This document shows positions 29,376 through 38,268 of a DNA stretch of 64,000 nucleotides, piece by piece. Positions within the stretch are counted from its first letter, which is position 1, and each line of letters starts with the position of its first letter. This stretch comes from Agarivorans litoreus. GTDB taxonomy: Bacteria; Pseudomonadota; Gammaproteobacteria; Enterobacterales; Celerinatantimonadaceae. Under the pieces are notes generated by a model. The model did not search any database, was not told the DNA's origin, and worked only from the letters and a program-made list of their open reading frames with translations. The position numbers were made by a program, and so were the translations under genes. The stretch is taken from assembly GCF_019649015.1 (NCBI RefSeq), contig NZ_BLPI01000001.1, positions 825,501 through 889,500 of the forward strand, in the 5' to 3' direction.

Positions 29376-29584
29376 TTAAGAAACTGGAATAATTAACATA
29401 GCCACACAAAGCAGATAAACAATTATATAAAAAACAAATGCTATTTCCCTCGATTCCTTATTTTCATCAGTCGCTTCTAAAGATCTTCCAAACGAAATCA
29501 TCAAAGCGCGATTGTTCAAATAATCGGATATATGTTTTATGATCACTCCAGAGAATGCCAGTATAAAGACATCTGCCCCAACAC
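29376..29584 (-). pseudogene. Membrane-protein remnant truncated by ISAs1
   Basis: A frame entering from the ISAs1 end reads 'GVGADVFILAFSGVIIKHIS', a polar middle with 'SLEATDENKESREI', and a hydrophobic tail ('AFVFYIIVYLLCVAMLIIPV') ending at 29376. It looks like the last 70 residues of a small membrane protein whose 5' end was lost at the ISAs1 boundary. No start or ribosome site remains outside the element. Family unknown. Confidence 0.45.
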
Positions 29585-30779
29585 CAGGGCGGGATCGCAC
29601 TTTGTTAACTAATATGATCTAATTGTGCCAAACCCTCAGCAGCACAGTCATTTTGAACCTTATTGAACACTTATCTGTTGTAGAAGATACTCGATCGGAC
29701 ATCAACCAGAAACACAACCTTATTGATGTTATGTTCCTTGTGATCAGCGCTATCGCATCGGGATGCGAAGGTTGGCAAGACATTGAATTTTTTGGAGAAG
29801 AAAAACTCGACTGGTTAAGAAAATATCGACCATTCGAGCATGGCATCCCTCGAAGACACACGATAGCTCGCATCTTGCGTTCCGTTGTTGCGGAATCTTT
29901 GCTTGAAGCTTTGGCTCTTTGGATTAACGAACAACGAACTACTCAGAACAAACCCATTATCGCTTTTGACGGAAAGGTTCTACGGGGCTCCTATCGTAAC
30001 GACAGGAAAACAGCATTGCAGTTGGTCACGGCTTACGACACCGAGCGTGGCCTCGTTCTAAGCCAAAAGCCGACTGAGACTAAAAATGGTGAAATAAGCA
30101 TTGTTCGTCAAATGCTTGATGTCATTAATGTAAAGGGTAGTGTTGTCACGGTTGATGCACTGCATTGCCAGCGTGAAACACTAGAAAAAATCAAAGAAAA
30201 ACAAGCGCATGTTGTTGTCCAGGTTAAGAATAATCAGCCCAAGCTTAGAGCGGCTGTTGTGGAGCAGTTCCAAGCGATTTTTGATGCAGGTAAAGAGAAA
30301 ATAGTCACCGAGGTCAAAGAGAAAAAACATGGTCGCAGCGAAGAGCGATACGTATTTCAGATAAAGGCCAAATTGCCCGACGAATTGGCGAAGAAATGGC
30401 CGACGATAAGAAGCATCATAGCAGTGGAACGCCATCGTGTGATCAATGGTAAAGGTACTGTAGATACCTCTTACTACATTAGTTCTTTGTCGCCAAACCA
30501 CAAACTACTGGGCCATTATATTCGCCAGCATTGGCGGATTGAGAACAGCCAACATTATGTTTTAGATGTTGTTTTTAAAGAAGATAGCTCTCGTATTACT
30601 TTAGATGGTGCCGTTGAAAACATTGCGTTATCTAGACGTTTTGTGATGAATATGCTCAAGCAATGCGAATGTGGTGCGCCGAGCCAAAAAGTGAAGCTGA
30701 AGAAAGCGGGTTGGAACGATGATTATAGGGCAAGAGTCTTCTTTGGGTTATAAATCCATCAAAGTATGCTCCCGCCCTG
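29585..30779 (+). mobile_element. ISAs1-family insertion sequence (1195 bp)
   Basis: Ends are CAGGGCGGGATCGCACTTTG (left) and, reverse-complemented, CAGGGCGGGAGCATACTTTG (right), a 20-bp imperfect inverted repeat. The sequences just outside (…CCCCAACAC and GGGTGCCTG…) do not form a target duplication. One flank has therefore probably been rearranged or deleted since insertion. Confidence 0.88.
29623..30753 (+). CDS. ISAs1-family transposase
   Basis: 376 residues, starting at TTG 29623. It contains the ISAs1/H-repeat N-terminal domain ('[20 protein letters not shown]', '[12 protein letters not shown]') and the DDE core with '[11 protein letters not shown]', '[12 protein letters not shown]' and '[19 protein letters not shown]'. 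H-repeat transposases of this family are typical passengers of Rhs loci, which fits the Rhs fragment next door. The frame is intact. Confidence 0.93.
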   Translation: MCQTLSSTVILNLIEHLSVVEDTRSDINQKHNLIDVMFLVISAIASGCEGWQDIEFFGEEKLDWLRKYRPFEHGIPRRHTIARILRSVVAESLLEALALWINEQRTTQNKPIIAFDGKVLRGSYRNDRKTALQLVTAYDTERGLVLSQKPTETKNGEISIVRQMLDVINVKGSVVTVDALHCQRETLEKIKEKQAHVVVQVKNNQPKLRAAVVEQFQAIFDAGKEKIVTEVKEKKHGRSEERYVFQIKAKLPDELAKKWPTIRSIIAVERHRVINGKGTVDTSYYISSLSPNHKLLGHYIRQHWRIENSQHYVLDVVFKEDSSRITLDGAVENIALSRRFVMNMLKQCECGAPSQKVKLKKAGWNDDYRARVFFGL

Positions 30780-31270
30780 GGGTGCCTGTGCCAACGTATC
30801 CACCGACTGCACCTGCAATTGCACCTGCAGCAGCCCCCTGAACAAGTGAAGAACTAGCCCACGCTGCAGCCCATTTAGATGCGGCACCATAGGTAATATA
30901 ACTAACTACCGCGGCGGCTATAACTCGCCCATATTTCTTAAAAAACTTCCCAATTTTCTTAAAGAAATACCCACTGGGGTCCGTATAGCTCATCGGATTA
31001 TTCAATACATAACTATAACGATTATAGTTTTGTGCATTATTTGGCGCTTGAATGTGTGGATCGGCCTGGAGGAAACGACCGACTTCAGCATCATAGATCC
31101 TGCCATTCATATGAATAAGTCCAACGCCTGCGAGCATTTCGTGGCCAGTATAACCGCGGTTGGTATACGCGTGACTAATATCATTTACACGACCATAACG
31201 AGCCAAGATACTGTTTTCCCCAAGGATCATAGGCAAACTGTTGTTTTACCTTTCCGTCAAGGTCTGTAAC
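30780..31270 (-). pseudogene. Rhs repeat-associated core fragment with frameshift
   Basis: Reading minus, the first frame gives '[18 protein letters not shown]'. The conserved continuation '[11 protein letters not shown]', then '[19 protein letters not shown]' and '[20 protein letters not shown]', lies in the next frame. Dropping one base from the AAAA run (TTTT at 31214-31217 on plus) rejoins them as '...[12 protein letters not shown]'. After the '[12 protein letters not shown]' core end comes a variable Ala/Gly-rich tip that runs into ISAs1. Rhs proteins are polymorphic toxins delivered by type VI secretion. Here only the core end survives, so it is not functional. Confidence 0.85.
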
Positions 31271-31311
31271 AGCTAAGCGAACTATCTCGGTTTAAGCTGG
31301 GATAAACTAAT
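31268..31311 (+). repeat. 44-bp direct repeat, copy 2
   Basis: Second copy of 27000-27043 (43 of 44 identical). Here it forms the end of the YoaK-family gene in antisense: the C-terminal residues SLSQLKPR are read from it. Right border of the Rhs/IS island. Confidence 0.9.
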
Positions 31312-31962
31312 GACTTTTACATAAACCGAGTAGAACAGCGCCAAAAACAAACATACTCCAGCTGGTATCAATAAAGAGTAAAACGCCAAGTTAGCAAAGC
31401 CAAATGCTCCTAAAGTGCCACCGAGTATAAAACCGAGTACAATGAGTGAGAACAACAGTGCGCGCCGTTTATCAAACGGATCACCGCGAAGAACAGCCCC
31501 CAACATAATCCCTAAATCAGTAAATATACCGGTAACGTGAGTAGTGCGGACAACCGCACCACTGTATGTAGTTGCCAAGGCATTTTGTAAACCACAAGCA
31601 GCGGATGCTAAGTAGATCCCATAAGAGAAATCACCGATTAGTAGATAGCTAGCTCCGAAAAGAAACGTTGCCTCTAAGCAAAGTAAAGCGCTGTAATTAC
31701 GCCCCAACTTTAACGCTTCACCCCGTAAGAAGTAGCCAGAAATTGCAGCTCCCATAACAAAGCTAAACAACACGCCAAACAAATATAACAAGTCGTTAAA
31801 GCCAGCACTCATTGCTCTCGTGCCCAGCAAAGTGGCCGTTCCAGATAAATGAGAAACCGACTGGTGCTTAAATCCCAATAGGCCCACCGCATTAATAAAG
31901 CCCGCGTTCAACGCAAGCAAAAACGTTCCATACTCAACCCAGCGAGGTAACTTAGAGATCAC
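31282..31962 (-). CDS. DUF1275 (YoaK family) membrane protein
   Basis: 226 residues, six or seven hydrophobic helices, with the family motifs 'GFINAVGLLGF', 'SGTATLLG', 'AACGLQNALATTYSG' and 'VVRTTHVTGIFTDLGI'. Start is GTG 31962 with AAGGA 6 bp upstream. Proteins of this family are inner-membrane and of unclear function, perhaps transporters. The 3' end lies in the 44-bp repeat shared with the chemoreceptor 3' end. The two genes were probably convergent and overlapping before the island was inserted. Confidence 0.88.
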   Translation of the reverse strand: MISKLPRWVEYGTFLLALNAGFINAVGLLGFKHQSVSHLSGTATLLGTRAMSAGFNDLLYLFGVLFSFVMGAAISGYFLRGEALKLGRNYSALLCLEATFLFGASYLLIGDFSYGIYLASAACGLQNALATTYSGAVVRTTHVTGIFTDLGIMLGAVLRGDPFDKRRALLFSLIVLGFILGGTLGAFGFANLAFYSLLIPAGVCLFLALFYSVYVKVISLSQLKPR

Positions 31963-32231
31963 AGCAATTCCTTGAACTTATAGGCGTTTTTAATCCTTGC
32001 GAACAAAAGTTTACCAAATAACCAAGCGTTACCGAAGTAAGTAATAAGCGCCAGAGTAGTGACAACATAAGCAACACAACCAAAACACCTCTGGTAACTA
32101 AGAGCTTGGCAAAAACAACTCTCCTAGAATCGATGAAAGTTAAAGAAACCCCTTCGCAAAATGAGCCTTAAACGATAATTCAAAGAGCCGAACAATCCAG
32201 TAGCAAACATTTATGGCTTTGATTATTTGGA

Positions 32232-33176
32232 CTAAAATCCAATCTTGCTCAAGCTTTCTCGCATCGTTTCACCTGATTTTTGCAGAGCAGCTAACTCATC
32301 ACTTTCAAGTGGTAACTCAATCAACTTCTCAACCCCTTTTAAGCCAATACACGCCGGTAAACTAAGGGCTACATTGCTAAGTTGGTATTCGCCACTTAAA
32401 CGCACCGATACTGGCAATACGGTTTTGCTGTCATCCAATATCGCTTCGACCAAACGTGCAATCACTACTCCTATTGCTAAGTTGGTGTAACCTTTCCCTT
32501 CAATAATTTTGTAAGCCGCTTGCTTAACACTCTCGGCTAGCTCCTCTAAACGGCTTGCAGAATAGCTTACGCCAAATACCGTTTCTCCTTGAATAGCTAA
32601 GCCCCCAATGCTCACCGTTGACCATGCTGCCAACTCCGAATCGCCATGCTCACCTAAAATGTAACCGTGCACCGATTGCGGATCTACTTGATAGATTTCG
32701 CCCAACAACGTTTTTAAACGTGAAGTATCTAGCATAGTGCCGGTGCCAATAATCCGATGTTTAGGGCGCTGACTCAGCTCCTGCAACATAAACGTTAATA
32801 CATCTACCGGATTACTGGCCACCACCACTATGGCGCTAGGAGCATAGCGGTCAAGTTGTTCGGCAATAGATTTAAATACTTTGGCATTGTTTTCTAACAA
32901 CTCTAAGCGGCTCTCGCCCGATTTTTGTCCCACTCCAGCGGTAACAACAATAACTTGGCAACGAGCCAAGTCGGAGAACTCACCCGCACTCACTTGCATT
33001 CTGCCGGTTAAACCTTGCCCATGCATTAAGTCTAAGGCTTCCCCTTCGGCCCTAGCCTTATTCATATCCACCAATACCAGCTCTTCACAAGCTTCACGTA
33101 AATACAGAGCGTAAGCTCCTGCTACACCAACATTGCCTACACCTACAATGCCCACACTGCGTGTTCGATGTTCCAT
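32232..33176 (-). CDS. ldh: L-lactate dehydrogenase
   Basis: NAD-dependent interconversion of pyruvate and L-lactate. 314 residues: Rossmann motif GVGNVG near the N-terminus, mobile-loop sequence 'AGVGQKSGESRLELLENN', where Gln rather than Arg indicates lactate rather than malate specificity, and 'GEHGDSE' with the catalytic His. The family Asp/Arg pair lies in 'GTGTMLDTSRLK'. It is monocistronic, with AT-rich spacers on both sides. Ldh is not universal in this order, so fermentation to lactate is a plausible local trait. Confidence 0.9.
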   Translation of the reverse strand: MEHRTRSVGIVGVGNVGVAGAYALYLREACEELVLVDMNKARAEGEALDLMHGQGLTGRMQVSAGEFSDLARCQVIVVTAGVGQKSGESRLELLENNAKVFKSIAEQLDRYAPSAIVVVASNPVDVLTFMLQELSQRPKHRIIGTGTMLDTSRLKTLLGEIYQVDPQSVHGYILGEHGDSELAAWSTVSIGGLAIQGETVFGVSYSASRLEELAESVKQAAYKIIEGKGYTNLAIGVVIARLVEAILDDSKTVLPVSVRLSGEYQLSNVALSLPACIGLKGVEKLIELPLESDELAALQKSGETMRESLSKIGF

Positions 33177-33345
33177 TAGTCATCCTTTACTTTTTTTGGC
33201 GACCGCTAGCCGCATAATATGAAATGCATTAATAATGAATTAGTGATAGTGCTAAGTGTTACTTTTAGCAAGCCTTTAAACCAATCACTTGCGTGATAAA
33301 AGGTAACTGGGTAAGGTCGGCCTACGCCATGTTTGAGAGTTAGTT

Positions 33346-33978
33346 ATGTCCACTATTTTGTATTCTTTTCGCCGCTGCCCCTACGCCATGCGAGCGCGGT
33401 TAGCTATTGCAGTTAGCCAAACACCAGTAAAACTACGCGAAATAGTCCTCAAACATAAGCCGCCAGAAATGCTGGAAATATCCCCCAAAGGCACCGTTCC
33501 TGTTTTGCAATTAGCCAATGGTCAAGTCATCGAAGAAAGCTTTGAGATAATGCTTTGGGCACTTAAACAAAACGATCCTAAGGCTTGGCTCTCCCCTAAT
33601 TACCAGAAGATGCTGGATTGGGTGCAGCGCAATGATGAGCAATTTAAGCCTTTATTAGATAAGTATAAATACGCGGTGCGTTTTCCGGAGCAAAGCCCAG
33701 AAGACTACCGCCAACAAGGTGAGGCATTTTTGCAAGCGCTTGAACAACAGCTTAGCCGCAATCATTATCTAATGGGCGAACAGCAGAGCTTAGCAGATAT
33801 GGCATTGCTGCCTTTTATTCGTCAGTTTGCTTCGGTCGATCTAAGGTGGTTTGAGCAAGCCCCCTATCCGCATTTGCAAGCGTGGTTAAAGCAGTTTATT
33901 GACTCTGCATTGTTTCGCTCAATTATGCAAAAACATCCCACATGGTTAGAGAGCGCCAGTGAAATCGATTTTCCTTAA
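33346..33978 (+). CDS. Glutathione S-transferase family protein
   Basis: 210 residues with an N-terminal thioredoxin-fold domain ('LYSFRRCPYAMRARLAI', 'KGTVPVLQLANGQVIEES') and an alpha-helical C-terminal domain ('SLADMALLPFIRQFASV'). A Cys in the CPYA position suggests an omega-like or glutaredoxin-type activity rather than classic tyrosine or serine GST chemistry. Substrate unknown. It is divergent from ldh with about 170 bp between them. Confidence 0.88.
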   Translation: MSTILYSFRRCPYAMRARLAIAVSQTPVKLREIVLKHKPPEMLEISPKGTVPVLQLANGQVIEESFEIMLWALKQNDPKAWLSPNYQKMLDWVQRNDEQFKPLLDKYKYAVRFPEQSPEDYRQQGEAFLQALEQQLSRNHYLMGEQQSLADMALLPFIRQFASVDLRWFEQAPYPHLQAWLKQFIDSALFRSIMQKHPTWLESASEIDFP

Positions 33979-34104
33979 CCACAACTAAAAGTTCAGTAAT
34001 TACCCCGTGATAGGGCGCCTATACTGGAGGTAAACCTAGTTGCAGTAAACTCAGCAGTTAGTTTTTAGCAAGTGCATTTCAGCAAGCCAACTGGAGAACA
34101 CACC

Positions 34105-34635
34105 ATGTCGAATATCGTATATATCGCCCTAAGCCTTGATGGCTATATTGCCGACAAAGAAGGGGATATAGCTTGGCTAGAAAGTGTTGCTAACCCCAAT
34201 GGCGGAGACTTAGGCTTCGGCGAGTTTATGGCGGGTATCGACGCTTTAGTTATGGGGCGAAATACCTTTGAAAAGGTAGTGAGCTTTGGCATTGATTGGC
34301 CCTACAACAAACCGGTAATGCTGCTGAGTAACAGCCTAAAGCAATTGCCAGAAGGCTTTACTGGCGATGTACGCATTGTAAATGGCGAGCTTAAGCAGCT
34401 GGTAACATCGCTCAACCAACAGGGCTACCATAATTTATACATTGATGGCGGCATTACCATTCAACAGTTTTTGGCAAAAGAGCTGATTGATGAACTTATT
34501 CTTACTCGTTTCCCCATTTTGTTAGGCGGCGGAGCGCCGTTATTCGGGGAGCTACTGCACAGCCAAAGCTTTAAGCACAAGCAAACCAAGGTGTTGCTAA
34601 ATGAGCTAGTACAAAGCCACTATGTGCGCGCTTAA
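34105..34635 (+). CDS. Dihydrofolate reductase-family protein (RibD C-terminal like)
   Basis: About 176 residues starting at ATG 34105, which follows GGAGAACACACC; the frame extends upstream to 34072. Motifs 'YIALSLDGYIADKEGDIAWL', 'ALVMGRNTFE', 'KPVMLLSN' and 'LYIDGGITIQQFL' are those of the DHFR/RibD-C superfamily. It is unlikely to be the housekeeping FolA. Such paralogues are NADPH-dependent reductases of uncertain substrate. Confidence 0.88.
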   Translation: MSNIVYIALSLDGYIADKEGDIAWLESVANPNGGDLGFGEFMAGIDALVMGRNTFEKVVSFGIDWPYNKPVMLLSNSLKQLPEGFTGDVRIVNGELKQLVTSLNQQGYHNLYIDGGITIQQFLAKELIDELILTRFPILLGGGAPLFGELLHSQSFKHKQTKVLLNELVQSHYVRA

Positions 34636-34740
34636 GGCACCAGAAGGCATAAAACTATCAGTAAGCTGTAAAAAGACCGCAATAGCTGCTTTAATTAGAA
34701 CAACACAGATGATTAAAAAACAAACAGATATGGAGTAAAT

Positions 34741-35523
34741 GTGCGCAGCTATTTTTATTGCCTTGTTTATGTTTGCAAAACCATCATTGTGTTTGCATTG
34801 TTAGCCCAGCCTACAAAAGCTGCCGAGCTGGTTACCCTTTCTAGTGGAGAGTGGCCCCCGTTTACGTCTAAGTCTTTAGCACATCAAGGTTTCTACTCTG
34901 AAATAGTTCGTCAAGCTTTTGCCCTAGAAGATTATGAAGTGCAATATCAATTCTTACCTTGGGCTAGAGCCTATATGTATGTTGAACAGGGCAAGGTAGA
35001 TGGCTCTTTAACATGGGCAAAAACCACCAGTAAAGAAAAAGCAGTGCTATTTAGTGAGCCAGTCTTTTGGCACAACAAAGTGTTTTTTCACTTAAGCCAG
35101 CAGCCCTTTAATTGGCACAATATAGACAGTTTAAAGCAGCTAACAATAGGCGCAACAGAGCAATATACTTACGGCTATGCCTTTGACCTAGCAGCTGAAA
35201 AAAGTGAACTAAAAGTAGAGTATGTTTCTTCTGATTTACTAAATCTTAAGAAACTCCTTGCCGGTAGAATTGACGTATTTCCTTCCGATATTCATGTTGG
35301 CTACCAACTAATCGAGCAGCACTTTCCCGCAGAAAAAGCCGCTTTATTCACCCACCACCCTCAATCGGTGCAACAAACTTATACTCATGTAATTTTTTCA
35401 AAAAACAACCAACAACGTAGTAAACAATTGTTGGCTGCCTTTAATCGTGGACTACAAAAACTTAAGCAATCTGGTGCCTATCAACAAATTATTGATGATG
35501 CTGCCTTACTTGAGCACGACTAA
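34741..35523 (+). CDS. Periplasmic solute-binding protein (family 3 / PBPb)
   Basis: 260 residues, starting at GTG 34741 with GGAG 5 bp upstream. A signal peptide ends near 'PTKAAE'. The mature part has the amino-acid-type binding fold ('SSGEWPPFTSKSLAHQGFYS', 'ALEDYEVQYQFLPWARAYMY'). No ABC permease is nearby, a common finding for this subgroup in Vibrio/Shewanella-like bacteria. The ligand cannot be predicted. Confidence 0.8.
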   Translation: MRSYFYCLVYVCKTIIVFALLAQPTKAAELVTLSSGEWPPFTSKSLAHQGFYSEIVRQAFALEDYEVQYQFLPWARAYMYVEQGKVDGSLTWAKTTSKEKAVLFSEPVFWHNKVFFHLSQQPFNWHNIDSLKQLTIGATEQYTYGYAFDLAAEKSELKVEYVSSDLLNLKKLLAGRIDVFPSDIHVGYQLIEQHFPAEKAALFTHHPQSVQQTYTHVIFSKNNQQRSKQLLAAFNRGLQKLKQSGAYQQIIDDAALLEHD

Positions 35524-35559
35524 CACGCCAAACAGAGCAGCCTAGTTTCAATATCAGGC

Positions 35560-36057
35560 TTATGCCATTAGCATCCGCCACCACATGCCCGGTAAGGTGG
35601 TAAATCCCGCGGTATAGTGTTTTAGCTCGCCATTTTTAACCACCATCAAGGTTGGTGTTACCGAAATGCCCCACTGCCCGCCCAAGTTGGCCTGCGGATC
35701 GTTAATCACTGGGAATTGGTACTCATGATGTGTTAAATAAGCCTGTACCTTGGTTTGCTCGCCAGAACGTAATGCAACTGTCACTACATTGAAGTGCTTA
35801 GCCATGGTGTTTACCGCTGGGCTCACAAAATTACATACGCCACACCAAGATCCCCAAAAGTAAATCAATACTGGTTCATCTTTGCTTAGCTCCTTTAGAT
35901 CTATTGCCTCACCACCTAGAGTAACTGCGCTTAAGTTGGGCAACTCACCTTCTGGTAAATCTTGTGAGCGCCAGAAATCCACACCTATACCTACCACAGT
36001 GACAAAAAGCACCATAGTGATGAGTTGCTTAAAAACAAACCATAACTTACTTAACAT
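35560..36057 (-). CDS. scsD: ScsD-like membrane-anchored thioredoxin
   Basis: 165 residues: an N-terminal membrane anchor (about 7-25) and a periplasmic TlpA-type thioredoxin domain with the active site WCGVC in 'YFWGSWCGVCNFVSPAV', plus the cis-Pro segment 'WGISVTPTLMVVKNG'. It is the last gene of an Scs-like set and probably receives electrons from the upstream ScsB/DsbD-type protein. Scs proteins suppress copper sensitivity by protecting periplasmic thiols. The start follows GGAGGAACGCTC, a strong ribosome site. Confidence 0.85.
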   Translation of the reverse strand: MLSKLWFVFKQLITMVLFVTVVGIGVDFWRSQDLPEGELPNLSAVTLGGEAIDLKELSKDEPVLIYFWGSWCGVCNFVSPAVNTMAKHFNVVTVALRSGEQTKVQAYLTHHEYQFPVINDPQANLGGQWGISVTPTLMVVKNGELKHYTAGFTTLPGMWWRMLMA

Positions 36058-36148
36058 GAGCGTTCCTCCGCAAAAAAGGCAGGCTTGTTTACACTCAACA
36101 GCAAGCTAGATAGCGCTGGTTTTGCGACGATAAAAATTACAGAGTTCA
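36050..36148 (-). CDS. Possible 32-residue ORF between scsB and scsD
   Basis: ATG 36148 follows AGGA by 8 bp, and that AGGA is fused to the scsB stop (CAGGATTGA). The frame reads MNSVIFIVAKPALSSLLLSV and ends after '...AEERSC' at 36050, overlapping the scsD start. It could be a small membrane peptide, or a coupling ORF that carries ribosomes from scsB to scsD. Only spacing and ribosome sites support it. Confidence 0.35.
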
Positions 36149-36153
36149 TAAAT

Positions 36154-38232
36154 TCAATCCTGAAAAAGAGATGCATCACCGGCAGCTTGAGCAAGTGCTT
36201 GCTCAATCACCTGATGGCTTAAAATAACGGGGAGAGCGATACCATTTGGCGCGGCAGGGCCATAGACAATATTAAACGGCACGCCAAAACGTTGGTAACG
36301 TTGTAAGAAGGCACTTACCTCACTAGAGGGCTTAGTCCAATCACCTTTAACTAAATGCACGGTATCTAGCTTTAGCCGACTGTAAGTAGGATCTTGAAGC
36401 AGCACCCCCACTTTATTTGCCTTACAGGTAATGCACCAATCAGCAGTCACATCAACCAACACCACTTTACCTTGCGCCACTTGCTCAGCAATATTACTTT
36501 GTTGAAGAGGCTGCCAAACTAAGTCGCTAGGCAATACTTTTGCCCAGCGCTCACTCGTCATAGCACCCACTAATGCAACGCCGCCACCAATCAACATCAA
36601 GGCACTAAAACTTATCAGCAATGCTTTAGCGCCGTATTGTTTAAGCAGTACCCAAACAAAGGTCAGCACTACCACGGCAGTTACAAGTAACAACCCAACA
36701 CCAGATAAAAAATTGGCCAGTAAACTTAACAGCCATAAGCAAGTTGCCAGCAACATCAACGCAAAAACCAGCTTTACTTGCTTCATCCATTTACCGGGTT
36801 TGGGTAAAGCTTTTGCTAAGCTTGGAAATGCCGCTACTAACAGCCAAGGCAACGCCATGCCAAGCGCTAATGCGCTAAAGATGATGATTAGGGATAAGGG
36901 GGCAGCTCCCAGAGCAAACGCCACCGCGGTTCCCAAAAAAGGCGCACTACAGGGCGTCGCTAATAGAGTGGCGAACATCCCCTGTAAAAAGTGCCCACCA
37001 TAGCTATTTTCGCCGCTGGTTGCTAACCGCGTTTGCCAAGAAGCTGGCAGGCTTATTTCAAACGCTCCCAACATATTTAGCGCAAACAACGCAGTTATCA
37101 GCACCATAAAGCCGATAAACCAAGGTTGCTGAAATTGAATCCCCCACCCTACAGCCTGACCACTAACTTTAAGCAACATAACAAAGCCAGCCAACAACCA
37201 AAATGACACAACAATGCCAGCAGCTGAGGCTAAAAATTGGCGGCGAATTCGCCCTTGGTCGACACTAGCTGCAGTAATCACCGAGCTAAGCTTCATGCCT
37301 AATACCGGCAGTACACAAGGCATGACATTGAGGATTAAACCACCCAACAGTGCAAACACTAATAACTTAGGCCAAGCGATTGCTTCTACACTGACTTGCC
37401 CAGCAACAACCTTACTTTGGTACTCAACAGCCTGCTGCTTATCAAATATGGTTAAGTGTAATACTTTGTCGGTGAGCATCGGTGGCGCTAACCAGTTTTC
37501 AGCGCTAAAAACCGCGCTTACTTGCTTAGGCTGTTGGCTCAAATTAAGCAGTGTAAATGTGGTTTCAGGGTCACCATCTACTACTAGTTGCGGCAACTGC
37601 CATTGATATTCACCACGCAACGTTACCTGCAATTGCTGCTTGTTTTCATCCCATACAAAGTCACCAGTGCCTGCTTCAGCGAGGGGCGGTACCGCCATGT
37701 TTGCTTTGTTGTATAAATACATCGCTTCACTGTCTGGGCGCAGCGTTGTTAAGTCCACATCAACGGTAAAAGGGTAATCAGTGAGAACACAAACATTGGT
37801 GCAAGTAGATAGGGTTAATACCCCGCTTATAGGGCCTGCCTGAGCGCTGGAACCAACTCTTAACAACAGTGGAAAATCGACCGCTTGTTGGTAGCCAAAG
37901 GTTTGCAAACCCAACAATGAAAAGCGCTCGGGCCGCGGCCACAACCACTCAAGTGATTGCACGCTGCTTGCCTCATCCCAACGAATACTGGGCGCAACGC
38001 CGCCTTCTCCTGGCGAGCGCCAGTAGGTTTTCCAATCGCCTTCTAACTTCACTTGCAACACTGCAGGCAAGAGCTTGGTTTGCTGATTGAACTCACCAGT
38101 AAGCATAAGCCGAACTTGCGCAGGTGGATGTTGTTTATGAGTTAACCAACCCGTGCTTTGGCTAAACGCCAAGCTCGGCGTTAAGCTCAATAACAACAGC
38201 CAAGGTAATAAATTTTTCAATATCATCTCCAA
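36154..38232 (-). CDS. scsB: ScsB/DsbD-type thiol:disulfide reductase
   Basis: 692 residues. In order: a signal peptide, a large periplasmic domain with 'DWKTYWRSPGEGGVAPSIRW'-type sequence and a Cys pair in 'LSTCTNVCVLTDYPF', a multi-helix DsbD-like membrane domain ('NVMPCVLPVLGMKLSSV', 'LLATPCSAPFLGTA' with the redox cysteines), and a C-terminal thioredoxin domain with CITC in 'VTADWCITCKANKVGV'. It carries electrons from cytoplasmic thioredoxin to periplasmic partners. It shares an operon with scsD and the small upstream membrane gene. No scsC gene is seen in between. Confidence 0.9.
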   Translation of the reverse strand: MEMILKNLLPWLLLLSLTPSLAFSQSTGWLTHKQHPPAQVRLMLTGEFNQQTKLLPAVLQVKLEGDWKTYWRSPGEGGVAPSIRWDEASSVQSLEWLWPRPERFSLLGLQTFGYQQAVDFPLLLRVGSSAQAGPISGVLTLSTCTNVCVLTDYPFTVDVDLTTLRPDSEAMYLYNKANMAVPPLAEAGTGDFVWDENKQQLQVTLRGEYQWQLPQLVVDGDPETTFTLLNLSQQPKQVSAVFSAENWLAPPMLTDKVLHLTIFDKQQAVEYQSKVVAGQVSVEAIAWPKLLVFALLGGLILNVMPCVLPVLGMKLSSVITAASVDQGRIRRQFLASAAGIVVSFWLLAGFVMLLKVSGQAVGWGIQFQQPWFIGFMVLITALFALNMLGAFEISLPASWQTRLATSGENSYGGHFLQGMFATLLATPCSAPFLGTAVAFALGAAPLSLIIIFSALALGMALPWLLVAAFPSLAKALPKPGKWMKQVKLVFALMLLATCLWLLSLLANFLSGVGLLLVTAVVVLTFVWVLLKQYGAKALLISFSALMLIGGGVALVGAMTSERWAKVLPSDLVWQPLQQSNIAEQVAQGKVVLVDVTADWCITCKANKVGVLLQDPTYSRLKLDTVHLVKGDWTKPSSEVSAFLQRYQRFGVPFNIVYGPAAPNGIALPVILSHQVIEQALAQAAGDASLFQD

Positions 38233-38268
38233 TTAGTAAAAATTAACGCAAAAGGTTGCCGTTAGTTT

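Noticed and set aside
29141-29392. 83-residue plus-strand ORF downstream of the IS256 transposase
   Set aside because: It starts in the IS end and runs over the opposite-strand remnants that have better coding features; no ribosome site, low-complexity Thr/Pro/Leu content.
27000-31311. 44-bp repeats as attL/attR of an integrase-driven island
   Set aside because: No integrase or excisionase gene lies inside and the site is not a tRNA end; kept only as repeats of unknown origin.
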